64,000 nucleotides of DNA, from positions 26,673,441-26,737,440 of the forward strand of contig JACBWW010000008.1 of the NCBI GenBank assembly GCA_020086605.1, given 5' to 3'. Below the pieces are notes generated by a model. The model was given only the letters and a program-made list of their open reading frames with translations, was not told the origin of the DNA and did not search any database. Within the stretch, counting starts at the first letter, position 1. Each line of letters opens with the position of its first letter. The position numbers and the translations under genes were made by a program. Source of the stretch: Lanius collurio (taxonomy: Eukaryota; Chordata; Aves; Passeriformes; Laniidae). Shown here piece after piece: positions 12,640 through 25,278 of the stretch.

Positions 12640-12990
12640 AAAGCTTCAGCCTACAAATGTTCCTAAGATATCCCTTAAGCTGTTGTAGTGAGGGGAATCC
12701 TTACAACATGCATAAGACAGTGATGGACTTGGAAGGAAAGATGAAGTGATATTTTTATAGATGTTCAGAGATGATTTTATTCCTCCAGCCGCATGGTTGG
12801 AGTCCCCAGGCAGACCCCAGTCATGGGACCCTCTCCCTTCCCAGGCCCTGGGCACCCAAACCACCCAACCAGGAACAGGTATGGGGCACACGTGACATGG
12901 GGACAGGGACAGGGACAGACCCGTACCCTGCAGGGTCCCTCCCCCCAGCACGCAGGGAGAGGCACCTCCACATTCAGCTGCCTGCCAGGA
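12640..12990 (-). mobile_element. LTR-like dispersed repeat, copy A
   Basis: It shares an ordered set of blocks with 40415-40745: a GGGGAATCCTTACAACATG-type start, GATGTTCAGAGAT, a TTTATT motif, GCAGACCC/GCAGACTC, a block with CCAACCAGGAACAGGT against CCAACGGGGAACAGGT, and TACATGTGACTTGGG/CACGTGACATGGG. On the minus strand the TTTATT is an AATAAA followed by a short tail, which suggests a solo LTR on the minus strand. No coding region or paired LTR is seen nearby. Family unknown. Confidence 0.5.
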
Positions 12991-14639
12991 ACTTACAAGT
13001 CCAGTATTTACAGCTGGCTGAAGCCTGGCTATGAAAAAAGGGGTTTATGATATGATGGATCCTGGTTTTGAAAGTCTTCCTGAGCCAATACTTCTATGTG
13101 CCTGAAGATTTGATCAGCAGGGAAAACTGCAATAGAAGATGGAGTGCTCCAGGCTCATGTTGAAAAGGTGCATCCCAACCCCACCATGCTACCTTGCTGC
13201 ACACAAGTATTAATCCAGAGCCCTCCTGCTCTTCCACAGAGTCCATTAGTTGGCCATGGCTCCTACAAAGTAAAACCACATTGAGGAAGGAAGGGAAACT
13301 GACAAGGAAGCTGGCTGTCCTTATCACTGCTGTAATTGAGCAAATAATCCCAAATACCTATATAGCTGAAGCCAGGAACAGAGCTGCTTTTGATCTAGGC
13401 ACTCTAGTCTAGCTCAGAAACAGCTTAGAAGGGGAAGTATTTTGTTTTATCCGCAGCTAGTTTGGGGCCAAAAGAAGGCAACTTGGAGTTCTTGAAAATA
13501 ATGAGAGGTTCCAGGTGGTCTTTGGATTTGCTTGCCTGTGTAGTGTTGAACTGTGATCCTTCCAGGTGAATCCCAAAAGTGCAGCCATAGGTTTATGGTC
13601 AGGCAAAATGTCCATGGAAAGCTCCAAAGCAGTGGTAGTCACTGGTGACTGATAAAAGGAAGTCAAAATGTGTGCAGTTTCCATAAGAGAAGGAATTTCA
13701 TTGTCTCAGTGAAGGACTTGACACTTTCCCCTTGTGCCATCACTGTATCAGCTTGTGAATAAGGAATAATTTACCTCTAAACTGACAACTTTGGGAACAC
13801 TTAGCTTTGATGATCTAGGCTCTGAGCCATTTTATGACCATAAATACCTCTTCCTATAAAAAATAATATGTAATTTCAAATGTCAGTGGTACCTAGCTTA
13901 TAAAATAACAGCTGAACTTGGAATGTTTAGGCAGTTCAAAGCTGTTCAGGAGCTTTTTAACAAGTAAAAACATACTTCACTGAAGATATTTTGCTCAACT
14001 ATGAGAAGCTCAGAATACATTTTAAAAACTTGTATTCTAGAATGAGTGACATCTTATTAGATAAAAAATAATAATATCATAGCTACTATTTCCCTTTCAA
14101 AGAAAAGATGGGGCAAAGTTGTAGTTCTTACCGAAAAGTTCATAAGCAGTTAAAACCTTGACCTGTGTCTATTTTTTTTTGGCTCTGTGTGCAGTCCTAG
14201 CAACTACTGAGAAACAACACTTAACATGTTTCTGGAATGATGGTGTTAACTCTGATATCCTGTCTAATTTCCTTTCTGTGCCTACATTCCCCTTCCATAA
14301 ATACTGGAGGGATACTGCATGGTAACTGATGAGCTGTGCTATCATTCACTATTGCTCTTCACTGTTAAATAGCTTTTATATGCTTTGTGGTACATGGCAC
14401 TGGATGTTATTTATTAACACATGCAATTCAAACCATGATTCGTATGGAGTTGCTATCTTTGACATCTGAAGACTGTCCTCAAATAATGTACTGAACATGA
14501 TTTCTGCCTCAAGTATCAAGTCATGCACATTTGAAGAAGCTGAATAAAACTGAACATCAATTCATAAGATTTTCATCAGCCAGGTGCTTGTCCTCTCCCT
14601 TTTTAAAATGAGAAATGAACTTATAATTGCTTTACAATT
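12991..14639. other. Intergenic sequence, nothing recognised
   Basis: Short overlapping open frames only. No splice-supported exon, RNA gene or classifiable repeat was found. Confidence 0.5.
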
Positions 14640-14895
14640 GCTGAGGGTGCCCTGTCCCATCATCCACATCACTGATGAAGATGTTGAACAGGACTGGCCC
14701 CTGTATTAGCCTCAGGGCACATCACCAGCCACTGTCCATCGGACAGGCTTTGGTGTTAATCACAGCCCTTTTAGCCTGACAGTTCAGACACTTCTCACAC
14801 TCTCTTACCTAGTCAATGCTTCACCAATTTGTCAACAAGGGTGCTACAGAAGACATTAGCAAAAGCCCTACTAAAGCTGAGACAGACAGCAGGTG
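14640..14895 (-). repeat. CR1 ORF2 reverse-transcriptase fragment, inverted
   Basis: The plus strand CACTGATGAAGATGTTGAAC, followed by AGGACTGGCCCC, is the reverse complement of the LINE segment encoding GPVLFNIFISD. Further along, AAAGCCCTACTAAAGCTGAG matches the reverse complement of the DFSKAFDT region. It is an internal piece with no 3' terminus, and diverged. Confidence 0.75.
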
Positions 14896-15735
14896 GGTAT
14901 TCAGGTAGGCGAATTCAGAACACTGGTTTGCTTGTCTGATGGTGGCCCCTCAGACGTCCTGGAGTAGTTAAAGATGTATTCCCAAAAATATCTCTGCTGA
15001 CAGTCCCCACAGTTGCAACTCAAAAGCAAAAGTTTGTCAAAAACAAGAATGCACTAGGAACATAACCAGTAAGTTCAGCCCTTTGCAGAGAGTGGGTAAC
15101 TGAAACAAATAATGTCATGTCATAATTCAGTCCTCAGTCTTCTCATTCTGCATTTACTGAAGGGCAACTGAGAGCCGAAAAACTGCTCAGATTTTTTGCA
15201 GCTGAGATGGAGAAAAGAAGATCATCCTCTCTTGCACTGAGTCCTATCTGAGGATGAAAACTAGTGGGCTGCAGTTCTTTAATGAGATCAATTTTATTAT
15301 ATTCTTGGGTGTTGCTGTTACACCCACTAATCCTGCTTGAGGGTGGTGATTCTGCCCTTCCTTCCCAGCACCTCTCCTCCACCAGCTCTTCCTGTCTTGA
15401 GAAGCAATGCTTCTTGTCAAGTAAAAATGCCTCTTTTTATGGTGCTGCAGAATTCCAACAATAATTGGGAGCTGTGGAGAGAAAAATCACTCCACCTCCA
15501 CCATGAAGACTGAAAACCATTTGAGAAAGGGAAAAAATAATTTGCTAGCTATCAGGATTTTTTTTTCCTTTTGAAGAGAATTATATGGATCTTTCTGCAC
15601 ACTCCAGACCTGTGTAGCAGCATCTTCATTGCTCACCCAACTTCTGAAGTTGCTCTTATAGAACAGAACAGAAAAAAAAGGAGAAAAAGTGAGGCTGCAT
15701 CCAAAGCAGCACTGTGGGTAGCAGGCTGAGAATTG

Positions 15736-16122
15736 CAATTGTTCAGCCTGGAAAAGAAAAGGCTTTGGGGTGACCCAGTTGTGTTATTCCAGGAGATGAT
15801 AAAGTAGCTGCAAGAACAATGGAAAGGGACTCTTTACAAGGGTCTGGAGGGACAGGGCAAGGGGGAGTGGCTTCAAAGTAATAGAGGGTAAATTTAGATT
15901 AGATATGAGGAAGAAAATCTTTTTTGTGAGGGTGGTGAGGCACTGGAACAGGTTGTTCAGGGAAACTGTGGATTCTCCAAAGCTGGAAATGTTCAATGCC
16001 AAGTTGGATGGGGCTTTGAGCAACATGGTCTGGTGGAAGGTGTCCCTGGCCACGGCAGGAGGGCTGGAACTGGGTGATCTTTAGAATCCCTTCCAGCCCA
16101 AGCCATTCTATAATTCTGTGAT
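15736..16122 (+). repeat. CR1 LINE 3'-end copy
   Basis: Sense CR1 from GTTCAGCCTGGAAAAGAAAA through GTGGCTTCAAAGTAATAGAG and CTGGAACAGGTTGTTCAGGG to CCTTCCAGCCCAAGCCATTC and a terminal ATTCTGTGA. It is a typical 5'-truncated insertion of about 390 bp. Confidence 0.9.
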
Positions 16123-19100
16123 AAATTACTGGGGAGAGGGATCAAGCCCTTGTGAGTGGCTCAGACAGATCTTCCAACCAACAAAATCGGTGCCTAAACA
16201 GTGCACAAGGTTATCTCTATTAATAACCCCAAACCCTCAGCACACATTCATGTCCCTCTAGCATTGTGCTTGGTCATGAAGTGTGATGAAAAGTGCCTGC
16301 TTGGTGGGCGGGCCAGGGCTGAAGGCCCTGCTGATGAACAGTGGGGCAAAAGTAATCAGTGAGTTAGATTTTGTTTGTTCCAGACTTTATTATTTGTCAT
16401 AGTTTCTGAAGACAGTTGTCTTCTGAAGAACTGAACAGCTTTTATTGATTGAATCTGTTTAAGGGCACTGGTGACATCTTGAGCACTGAATCAATAATGT
16501 GCCTGACATACCATAAGCAAGAGTAGACCAGAGAAGGACAGACTGATTGATTGATTTTTCCTTTTGCAACTTTTGAAGCATCACCTCTCTGGGCTCCCAG
16601 GGCTCCTCACTACAAATGATGAGCAGCTGGTGGGACAAACCAGCTCTTGAAGTATGGGGAGGAAAAAGGGTGTTAAAGAGTTGAGGTGCCGGTGGTGCCA
16701 CTGAAAAGAGGGAGTCACTGTCTCAAGATGTAAATAAAACGATGCAGTGACTTAGAGAAGGGCTGTTCTGACTGCAATTTAAACAGCAGAGAAGCTCCAT
16801 CGTTTTCAAAATGAAAAAAAGTGTTGACCATGTCTCTCTTTCTGTGGCAGATAGTGGGATCCACTTTCTGCTCTGATGTGAAAAGCTGTGTCAGGGCATA
16901 CTGGCAGCTGCTAAGAGTGTGTGGTGCAAGAAACAGCAATCCTGGGGTGCTGTGGCTGCTTGCAGTGCTGCAGACAGACTCTGCACCCCTACATACACAC
17001 ATAGTCATGGTTGCTCACTCTTCTAAGAGATGTGACCCCATAGAAAATGCTGCTTGGCAGAGCAAACAGAAGAGGCGGTGCAGTGTGGGGAGCAGAGCCC
17101 TGGTTTCCAAGCCTGAAGGTCCAGTTCTTCCAGGGCTGTGCGGGGTGACAGGGATTAAGTCAGTGTCATGCTGTGCACTCCTGGTGCCCTCGCATAATTA
17201 GATCACCATCACTTCACAGCAGAGCCTGCTTCTGTACAGCTTTGGACAATGAGGTTTTGATCTTGTTGGGGTCCCTTGGCACCACATTAATACTATTTCA
17301 TTAAACATATTATAAGATTTACTGCCACATCACCGGGAGAGTTTTTAAGAAAGCTGACCCTGTGATGAAGGGACAGAGCTGAGGATAGGAAACTGGAACT
17401 TTATTCTGGTTTTCTGTTATAATTTTGAGTTGGACATTTATTCCTTCAGATGGCATAAATGTCTGTCTTGCACAGGTCAGCTATCAGTGAATTAAGATTC
17501 TCAGATTTTATCAGTGATTTATGAACCTGGTTCTGATGAGTTTGTTAATTGCAAGATAATAGAGTATTGCTCTGTATGCTCTGCAAAGCATGGAAACAAA
17601 AAGCCATACACCAAAGTACTGCACTATGTGCTTGCCAAATCTACATGGAGCATCTTGAAAACCCAGGAGTTTGTTGCTGAGAATTCAAGATTCATTAAAA
17701 CTGAAATAGAAAAGTCCTAGCTTTATATGGTGGTGGTGAGAAGATAGGTCCTTCCTATAAAATATAAATATTTTTGAAGTCCTCAAAAAGAGTCCCAGAT
17801 CTGTTAGGCAGCACAGGTCTTGTTTTATCTGTTTCCTTACTGTGTTCACTTTTCTCATGTCTTTTTCTGAATATGAGGTACCCCAAACTCTTAGTATGCT
17901 CTTCTTTGGATGTTGGGGATTTGAGTTTGAACCCTTTCAGATGGAAGAGGGAACTGAATGAGGGAATGGCCCACTGGAGACAGGGATTCAGTGCATGCAA
18001 ATAGAAAGTTTCAAGATGAATAGGACTGTACCTCCACAGTTTAAGTACTTCAGGGCCAGACTGCAGCTGGCTGCAGAATTCCCACCTGTAAATCCTAAAT
18101 GACATAAGTTAATGCATTGTATGAGGAAATGGAGATTTGTTGTTTGATGGTTGTTTCTAGTCAGAGCTTGAAAGTCTCATTCTCCAGAAAAAGACTGATA
18201 CTGAAAGCAGCCAAACTTGCCATTGGAAAGTAAAGCCCAAAAAATCTGAAATTATTTTTATTTCCGCCCTGTGAACAATCTCAGAAAAATCTCTGTCAGG
18301 AAAAGATACAAACAGCTCAGCCTGCTGATGCTGAGGAGTTAGAGTCAGAAAGGAGAAACTTGATAAAGTGGATGTATAGTCAGTTTAGGGATTATCTGTT
18401 CAAAGACATAAAATGGCTTAAAAATCCTAAAGAAAGGAATATTTTTTCCTAAATTAACTTATATTTGATCTCTTTGTGCTATTAGTATGATCTGAAGGTG
18501 TTTAGACTTTACCTGATCCCTCTTCTGACATCACCTGTCCCAGCATGAGGAACAGAACTCAGAATACTTATGTGTGGTCTGATTTCCCACAGTTAAAAGG
18601 AGTGTTTATAAAGAAATGCCATTGGATGATCATTAACTCCCAGCTGGCAATGGCTTCTTGGAAAGGTGTGCTTAATAATTCAACCCATTTTGACATTTTA
18701 GTGAGCTTACCAAGAAAAGGTGATTTTCAAAAAAATTGTAATAATTCAAAGCTGTTCCAGAATGCAGCCTGACATCCTTGCAGATACTCAGAGATAGAGA
18801 ATTCACATCCTTGTGTGCCTGTATCCCATTAAAAAAAAACACTGAGAATTTTTCCTTTTATTGCCAATGTGCATTAGACAGGTTACAGACCGTCCCTGAA
18901 GCGTGCAATTGAAAAACCACACATCAAACATGATTAGATTGTCACTCTGCATCTAAGCCCCTGCAGAGTATTAAGTTAACCTGTGCTGATGTTGCCATAG
19001 GGTAAGTTTTGACTATTCCAAAAATGAAGAGTCATGTTTCAGGAATGCAGTAAAATCGATAAAAGTCTGGTTTATAAGCCTGCTTCTTCTTGTGATGGAT

Positions 19101-20644
19101 GGCAAAAGGTGTTCTAAGTGTCAGTCCCAAACTGGTAAGCAGTGAACATACTCTCTTCTAATCTAGTGAGATAAACCTTTCACAGGGTGAGATGTTCTGA
19201 CTCCAAGGGGCTTAATTGTGCTTTGTATCTGGATGTCAGCAGGGAAAGCACTGCATGTCTTTGTTCCCTTCTTTCCTGTCTCATCTCTGCTTCCTTCCAG
19301 TTCCTCCTTGTCTCTGTGAGGATCTCAGAGAGGCAGTTCTAAAGACTTTGGGGAAGGCAAGGCTGTCTCATGATGCATCTTGGTCATGGTTAACTGGCAT
19401 GTAGATATTGATGGATAGATTTTTTTTTTCCTTTTTGGGGTGCTGACAATTTTGGGTTTGGTTGGTGGTATTTTTCCCAGCTTCCACAGCTAGCCTCAGA
19501 GCATTTTTTGTTTGCAGAAGAGCTTCATGATCCAGTTTGAAGACTGTAGTTTTCAGAGGGATACAGATATCTGATGTATTGAAACCAAACATAGCCCAGA
19601 TGATTTACCCTCAATGTCTGAGAACACTGCAAAATATCCCTGGCTGCCCCACTTTATCTGAGCATATGTTCTTGCAGGGATTTATCAGAAATTGTTAGTG
19701 TATGCCTTGCTTCAGAAGCTGTCCTATATGAAAAAGATTAAACAAAAAGCTTTTGGTGGAAGTCCAAATGTACCTCATTCTGTATGAGAGTGCTCAATCA
19801 CAATGGCTAACAAGGCATCAGCCACATCCAGACAACTGTGAAAGAATATTCCTGTCCAAGGCAGATGGAAAACACTTTTATAGAAAGGCTGAATGGTTTT
19901 GGAAACGCTCTTTAAGCACCAATCACTAAATTCTGCCTTTTTAAAAATAAATGCTGCCTTTAGCAATTCTTAATTTCATCACATCAGTTTATCATTGTCA
20001 GATTTGAGGACCAATTGCTTAGATTTTTGCCAGAGATGACCATGCAATTCAGATGATGGAGAAAGCAATCATAAAATTACACAGGGCATGAGCTGAAGAT
20101 CTCAAATGAATTTTCAAAGACCACTTAATCTTGACCTAGTCTCACAAGGGATAAGTCAGACTTGCTGAAACAATTCCCGTTTATCAAGGAGCATGTATGG
20201 ACTGGGTTTGGATACAGTGGGAAAAATGTAGTCAGGCAAGACTGACTGAGTAAATGTGCCTACAGCAACTAAAAGTTTATCTCACAGCTGGGTTCTCCCC
20301 AAAGGTGATGCTGCACTGCTTCTTGAGAAATTGATACATGACTGAATCTAAATACTGAAACTGCATCAGACTGAACCAATGGTGTGATGGACTATGCATT
20401 ACCATCCCAAGATACGACAGGAAGCACCTTAGTGGAATTACCCTTGGTAGTAGCAGCATCCAGGTGGCACTGGTCCAGGGGAAACTCTTTCAGGGAAGTT
20501 TGCAGAACTGAGGAACTTCACAGAAGGCTGAATCCTGGCACAGTGATTCCTGACTGATACAGAAATTACTGCCATACATATTTGTATGTGGTTGCATCAG
20601 TAAGGTATCTTCCTTCCCTGTCATTCCATGTGCCTCCTTCCAGG
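16123..20644. other. Intergenic sequence, nothing recognised
   Basis: About 4.5 kb of AT-rich DNA without a recognisable gene. Open frames up to 126 codons (16821-17201) show no family features and no conserved splice structure. Confidence 0.5.
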
Positions 20645-21879
20645 TGGCAATGGCACAACTGAGAGGGGAAAGCCCTACTTGTCAAGCCTGATTTCCTTTC
20701 ATAACAAGGTAGCTCATCTAGTTGATCAAGGGAAGCCAGTGGATGTTATTTTTATCCTTTTGCACTTCAGCAAAGCTGTTGATACTGTCTCTCACAGGAT
20801 CCTTCTGGACAAAAAGCCCAGCTCACAGCTGGATAAACACATCATGTGGTGGGTGAGCAGCTGGCTCATGGGTCAGGCATAAAGGGTTACAGTGAATGGG
20901 GTGACATCAGACTGGGGACCTGTCACCTGTGGGGTTCCACATCCTTGGCCTGTGCTCTTCAGTATCTTCACAAACTTGAACACAAGACTAGAAGGGACAC
21001 TGAGCATGTTTGTTGATGACACAAAATTGACTCCTTTGAAGGCAGAGAGGCCCTGGAGAGAGACCACGACAAATTAGAGAGATGGGCAAGCACACAGGAA
21101 GTTCAACAAGGGAAAGCAGATTTTGCACCTGGGATGGGGCAGCCCTGGATGTACAGACAGGCTGAGGAATGGGAGGCTGGAGAGCAGCTCCATGGAAAGT
21201 GACCTGGGGCTCTGGGTTGATGGCAGGTTGAACATGAGTCAGCAGTGCCCTGGCAGCCAGGAGGGCCAACCCTGTCCTGGGGGCCATCAGGCCCAGCAGT
21301 GACAGCCAGGCAAGGGAGGGGATTGTCCTGCTCTGCTCTGCTCTGGGGCAGCCTCACCTCCAGTGCTGGGGGCAGATTTGGGTGCCAGAGTGTAAGAAAG
21401 GCATTAAACCATTAGAAAGTGTCCAAAGGAGGAGGAGGAGGAGGATGGTGAAGGGTCTGGACAGAAAGCCATATGAGAAGTGGCTGAGGTCACTTGCTTT
21501 GTTCAGGCTGCACAACAGGAGACTGAGGGGAGACCTCATTGCAGTTACAACTCCCTCAGGAGGGGAAGCAAAGGGACAGCACTGATCTCTGCTCTGGGGT
21601 AACCAGGGATAGAACCTGAGGGAATGGCCTGGAGCTGTGTCAGGAGAGTTTTAGGCTGGATGTCAGGGAAAGGCTCTGCCCCCAAAGGGGGGTTGGGCAC
21701 TGGAATGGGCTGCCAAGGGAAGTGGTCACAGCAGCAGCCTTCCAGAGCTCAAGAAGCTTTTGGCAATGCACAAGGTGTGATTTTTGGGGATGGTCCTCTG
21801 CAGGGCCAGGAGTTGGACTCTATGATCCTTGTGGGTCCCTTTCAACTCAGCATATTCAGCATATTCAGTGATTCTGTGA
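20645..21879 (+). repeat. CR1 LINE, longest copy: RT C-terminal half to 3' end
   Basis: Sense-strand element of about 1.24 kb. It encodes a degenerate reverse transcriptase: VDVIFILLHFSKAVDTVSHR (the DFSKAFDTVSH box), then the GPVLFNIF region altered to WPVLFSIF, and FVDDTKL, which keeps the catalytic YxDD-type aspartates. Frame breaks at 20881 and beyond interrupt it. It then runs through the CR1 3' region to GATTCTGTGA at 21870-21879. An inactive, 5'-truncated copy. Confidence 0.88.
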
Positions 21880-24040
21880 GACTTAATATGCTGTGAAGTA
21901 AAAGTATACCTTACCAGATACTCCATGGGAATTGCCCATGAAAACTCCCTCGGCATACACAGCCTGAAAAGCAAATTGCAAATGACTTTTATTTCTCTTA
22001 CCTAATGCCAGCATTCAAAGCAGGCTCTGCCAAACTGGAGAGGTGGCTTTCAGCCTTCTCAAACCCTGGAATGAATTGTGTAAAACTTCTTTCCTGCTTG
22101 ACAAGTGGTCCCATCATCAATCTGTGAAACCAAAGCTGCATCCTCTTGTCTTAGGAGACACAAACAGTACTTTGCTGGGAACTTACCCTACCAAAGATGA
22201 TAAGCAGTGACCAAAACCACTGCTCAGAGCACATTTTGTTGAACCAAGGGAGAGGATGTGCTGCTTGGGCCAAGCCAGTGCTATGGATGAAGTATTGCAC
22301 TTCACTTGTAACCAAGAAATAGTGATACCTTTATCAATGGAAAACTGTGATTTAACAAATTTTGATCATAAATGCAGCAATGTTTTAAGATTCAGTGACG
22401 AGGTATACTTGATTTTCACTGCATAGAGAACAAGGTCAGGCAGAATTGTTGTAGGAGACCCTGCTTGCCATTGAGTCATGCAGTTCAGGAAGGACCCCCT
22501 TGCATTCAAAACTCCTGAGGGGAGTCTAGGTGCAGCTGGATCCAGGCTTAGTCCCAGACTCAGCCAATGGCTTCTGCCTAAAGGATTACATGTGCACAAT
22601 CCATCCTTTGTATTACTTAGCCAATGTTTCAAAGTTTAGCACGCTGTTGATCACTTGCTGTTGTGGCAAGTATTCTCCCAACCTCAAGGACTAATCCTGA
22701 GCAAGGTCCTTACTCAAGGAGAGATACTGGCATTCAGCCCACTGTCATAAAGGAGAGCCCAACAGGCCCTCAGCTGTCAACTATGTATGGAATAAGACAA
22801 TTGACTTACAGAAGAATTTGCATACCAGACGTATCTTGGCACTTGCTCAACTAGCCCTCAGCTGCTAAGGAAGATTTATAGCCTGGAACTCCTGTGGCAT
22901 TGTCTGTAAGCCAGATACAGCCATCAGGAAAGCTGCTGAAGGCTGCTGCTCGAGCAGGGAAAGGCTGAGGGGGCACAGCCTCAGAGCCAGTTTTGCTTCT
23001 GTGCATGTCCACAGCTGCTGGCAGCTGGAGAACTGAAAACAGCAGAGCATGTGTGTTGGTGGCACTCAAGTGCAGCATTGCACTGACCTTGATTTGGAGG
23101 CAGAACCCTCAGCCTGTCACCACCCTGCAGGAGCTCTGCACTCTGCAGGGTCATACCTTTGGGCAGTGTTTCTAGTCATGTATGCATATAGTACATATCC
23201 ATGGTTATACAGGTATTCAAGAGCACAGTCTCAGAAAATGAGGCTGTAGAAGGACACCCTCTCCAAGACTGATACCTGCTGTGCCATAAACAGCAGCTGC
23301 TGCTGCTTGGCAGCACGATTCTCTCATTACTCAACCTGGGCAGTTTAATGCTGGTGTGCCTAGGGATCCCCAGAAAAGGAAAGGAGAGCTCTCTGAAAAC
23401 CAACAAATACACCAGTGGAAAGGCAGTATGAAGCACAATTCCTAGAGAGAAACACAGCACTGGCTCCTTTACCCTGCGCAACTGATTATCTACACTGGTT
23501 TTGCTTCACCTGTTGATGAGGCCCTTCTGCCCCAGCTGACATCTGCTTCGACTGCAGCAACTGCAGGGGCAGCAGTCACTCCTCAGCAAAGCAAAGCAAG
23601 TGCAAAATACAGAAAATAACAATCCTGACAAAAGTAATGCTGAAAGCAGCAAGGTAGTGAAAAATCAATCTCCCCCTTTTCCCCCCACAGCAGTTAGATG
23701 GAACCTTTAATCTCCATGAACAAAAGGAGGACGAAATAGATTTTGCAAGGGTTACAGTCTGCTGAGTCTGAATTCACTAAGGGTTTAAAATGCTGATAAA
23801 ACGTGACCATCACCTCTGAGTAAAACAAGTGATAAAAGGTAGGATGAAATGCCTCTGCCCAGACAATAATGAAAATGGAAAGACATGGAGGTTTTCAAAA
23901 GGTGAGATAGCTCAAACCTGTCTTCAGACTTGCCTGATCTTTGCTTAGGCTGTAGCATGACTTTCCTTTTAAACTGTTATCAAGCACTTTTTGAAGCTGT
24001 TCAGGTTAGCTAAGATTAATAAAATAACAGACACACAAAA
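21880..24040. other. Intergenic sequence between CR1 and the TARS1 3' end
   Basis: No gene, RNA or repeat recognised. Short open frames at 22366-23481 overlap on both strands and have no domain character. Confidence 0.5.
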
Positions 24041-25129
24041 ATGTCACACCAACATTTTATTTTTCATCAGTAACAGACATTTGCCTCTTGTTAGCCAAAT
24101 GTAGAGAAAAACCCAAAATCAATTGATGAAATCCCTCAGCAGTAAGATAGGAAAGGCTGCTAATTATGTGAAGGAATTGTTCCATGGATGGGACTGTACC
24201 CATTACACTGGAAAGTAACATCTGTCTTAAAAGAAATAATCACTACCTTTTTTTGTTCAGTACATTCTTATTTCTGTTGTGACAAATGACCTTACTGTAA
24301 TGACAGCTCAGAGACATGAACAGAAACACCCTTTGTTCCTAATACTACACGTTTCCGTAGCTGTTTCTTTGGCTCTACTATGCCCTGCTTTTTCCAGACA
24401 GTGTTATCCCCCTTCTACAGCTCCGAGGACCTTACCTGCAGAGCCAGTACATTTCAGAGACTGCCTTTTGGAGGAGGGTACAGTAGGCTTTGGTTAGCAG
24501 CCCGGTGCTCTGTGGCAGATGGGCCCACAGGAGCCAGGAGTGCCACACTATGGGAGCTGAGATGCTGCCAGAGGCACCAACCACTACAGAAGCAGGAGGC
24601 CTCTGTTCCTGTCCCTGTTCGGGTGACTGGGAGCTCTGGAGAGTCCATATATTCAATTGGTGTGAGACCACGAGACGGGATGGCAAGGCATAATTTTCTC
24701 TGCTCTTGGGAGACACTCCAGGACCTGCTGCCACACCACATGGTTACTATGTGGGTTCTTAAGCCTGAGGTCTATTGTTAAACTTCAATGAAAAACATTT
24801 GTTATCAAAAAGTATGTTATTCTTAACAGGGCAGTTGGAACGCCACAGATATCCCTGATTAATGCTTCAATCTTCCCTTGCAGTCACAGAATTTCATCTT
24901 GCTTCATCTGTCATTGGTTAGAGGCCAGGAAACTGTACTTAAGCATTTTTGAAAAAATTGATTTTTTTTTATACAAAGAGGCATTTCTGACTAAAGAAAG
25001 ATCCCCATTAAAATGAGCAAGAGGTCCAAATGTGAAATATACTTCAAATCTGGCTCAGAACAAAAACTCTGTGGTTAACTAAATTAGGAAAACTATAAAA
25101 TCTTTATATACCAGGTAGAGCAGATGGTG
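24040..25129 (-). other. TARS1: TARS1 3' untranslated region
   Basis: About 1.08 kb from the TAA stop to the poly(A) signal at 24056-24061. Open frames on both strands at 24279-24781 fall inside it and are unsupported as genes. Confidence 0.6.
24056..24061 (-). terminator. TARS1: TARS1 polyadenylation signal
   Basis: The minus strand reads AATAAA, followed downstream by TGTTGGTGTGAC and TTTTTGTGTGTCTG, a strong GT-rich cleavage-factor element. It is the first canonical signal after the TARS1 stop codon on this strand. Confidence 0.7.
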
Positions 25130-25278
25130 TTAAAATTCTTCTTCAGCTTGTCTGGAGCGAGAGCCTTTCAGCTGCAGCAGCCTCTCCACAGTGTCTGCAA
25201 TGGTTCTTTCCCCGTGCACCTTGTTGTCTCGGGTGCGGATGTTCACTGTTCCACTTGCCTTCTCCTTTTCACCAACAA
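25130..25278 (-). CDS. TARS1: TARS1 exon 19 (C-terminus)
   Basis: 149 nt, entered after one base of a Val codon at a TTTCTAG acceptor. It encodes residues 663-711: [20 protein letters not shown], then [20 protein letters not shown], then an acidic AEEEF end and TAA at 25132-25130. It closes the anticodon-binding domain. Confidence 0.97.

Noticed and set aside
17755..18105. 116-codon minus-strand frame in intergenic DNA
   Set aside because: No family resemblance, no splice context and overlapping plus-strand frames; consistent with chance.
20628..21077. Possible host gene with reverse-transcriptase-like residues
   Set aside because: It is a frameshifted CR1 ORF2, recognised by FSKAVDTVSH and FVDDTKL and by the CR1 3' terminus downstream.
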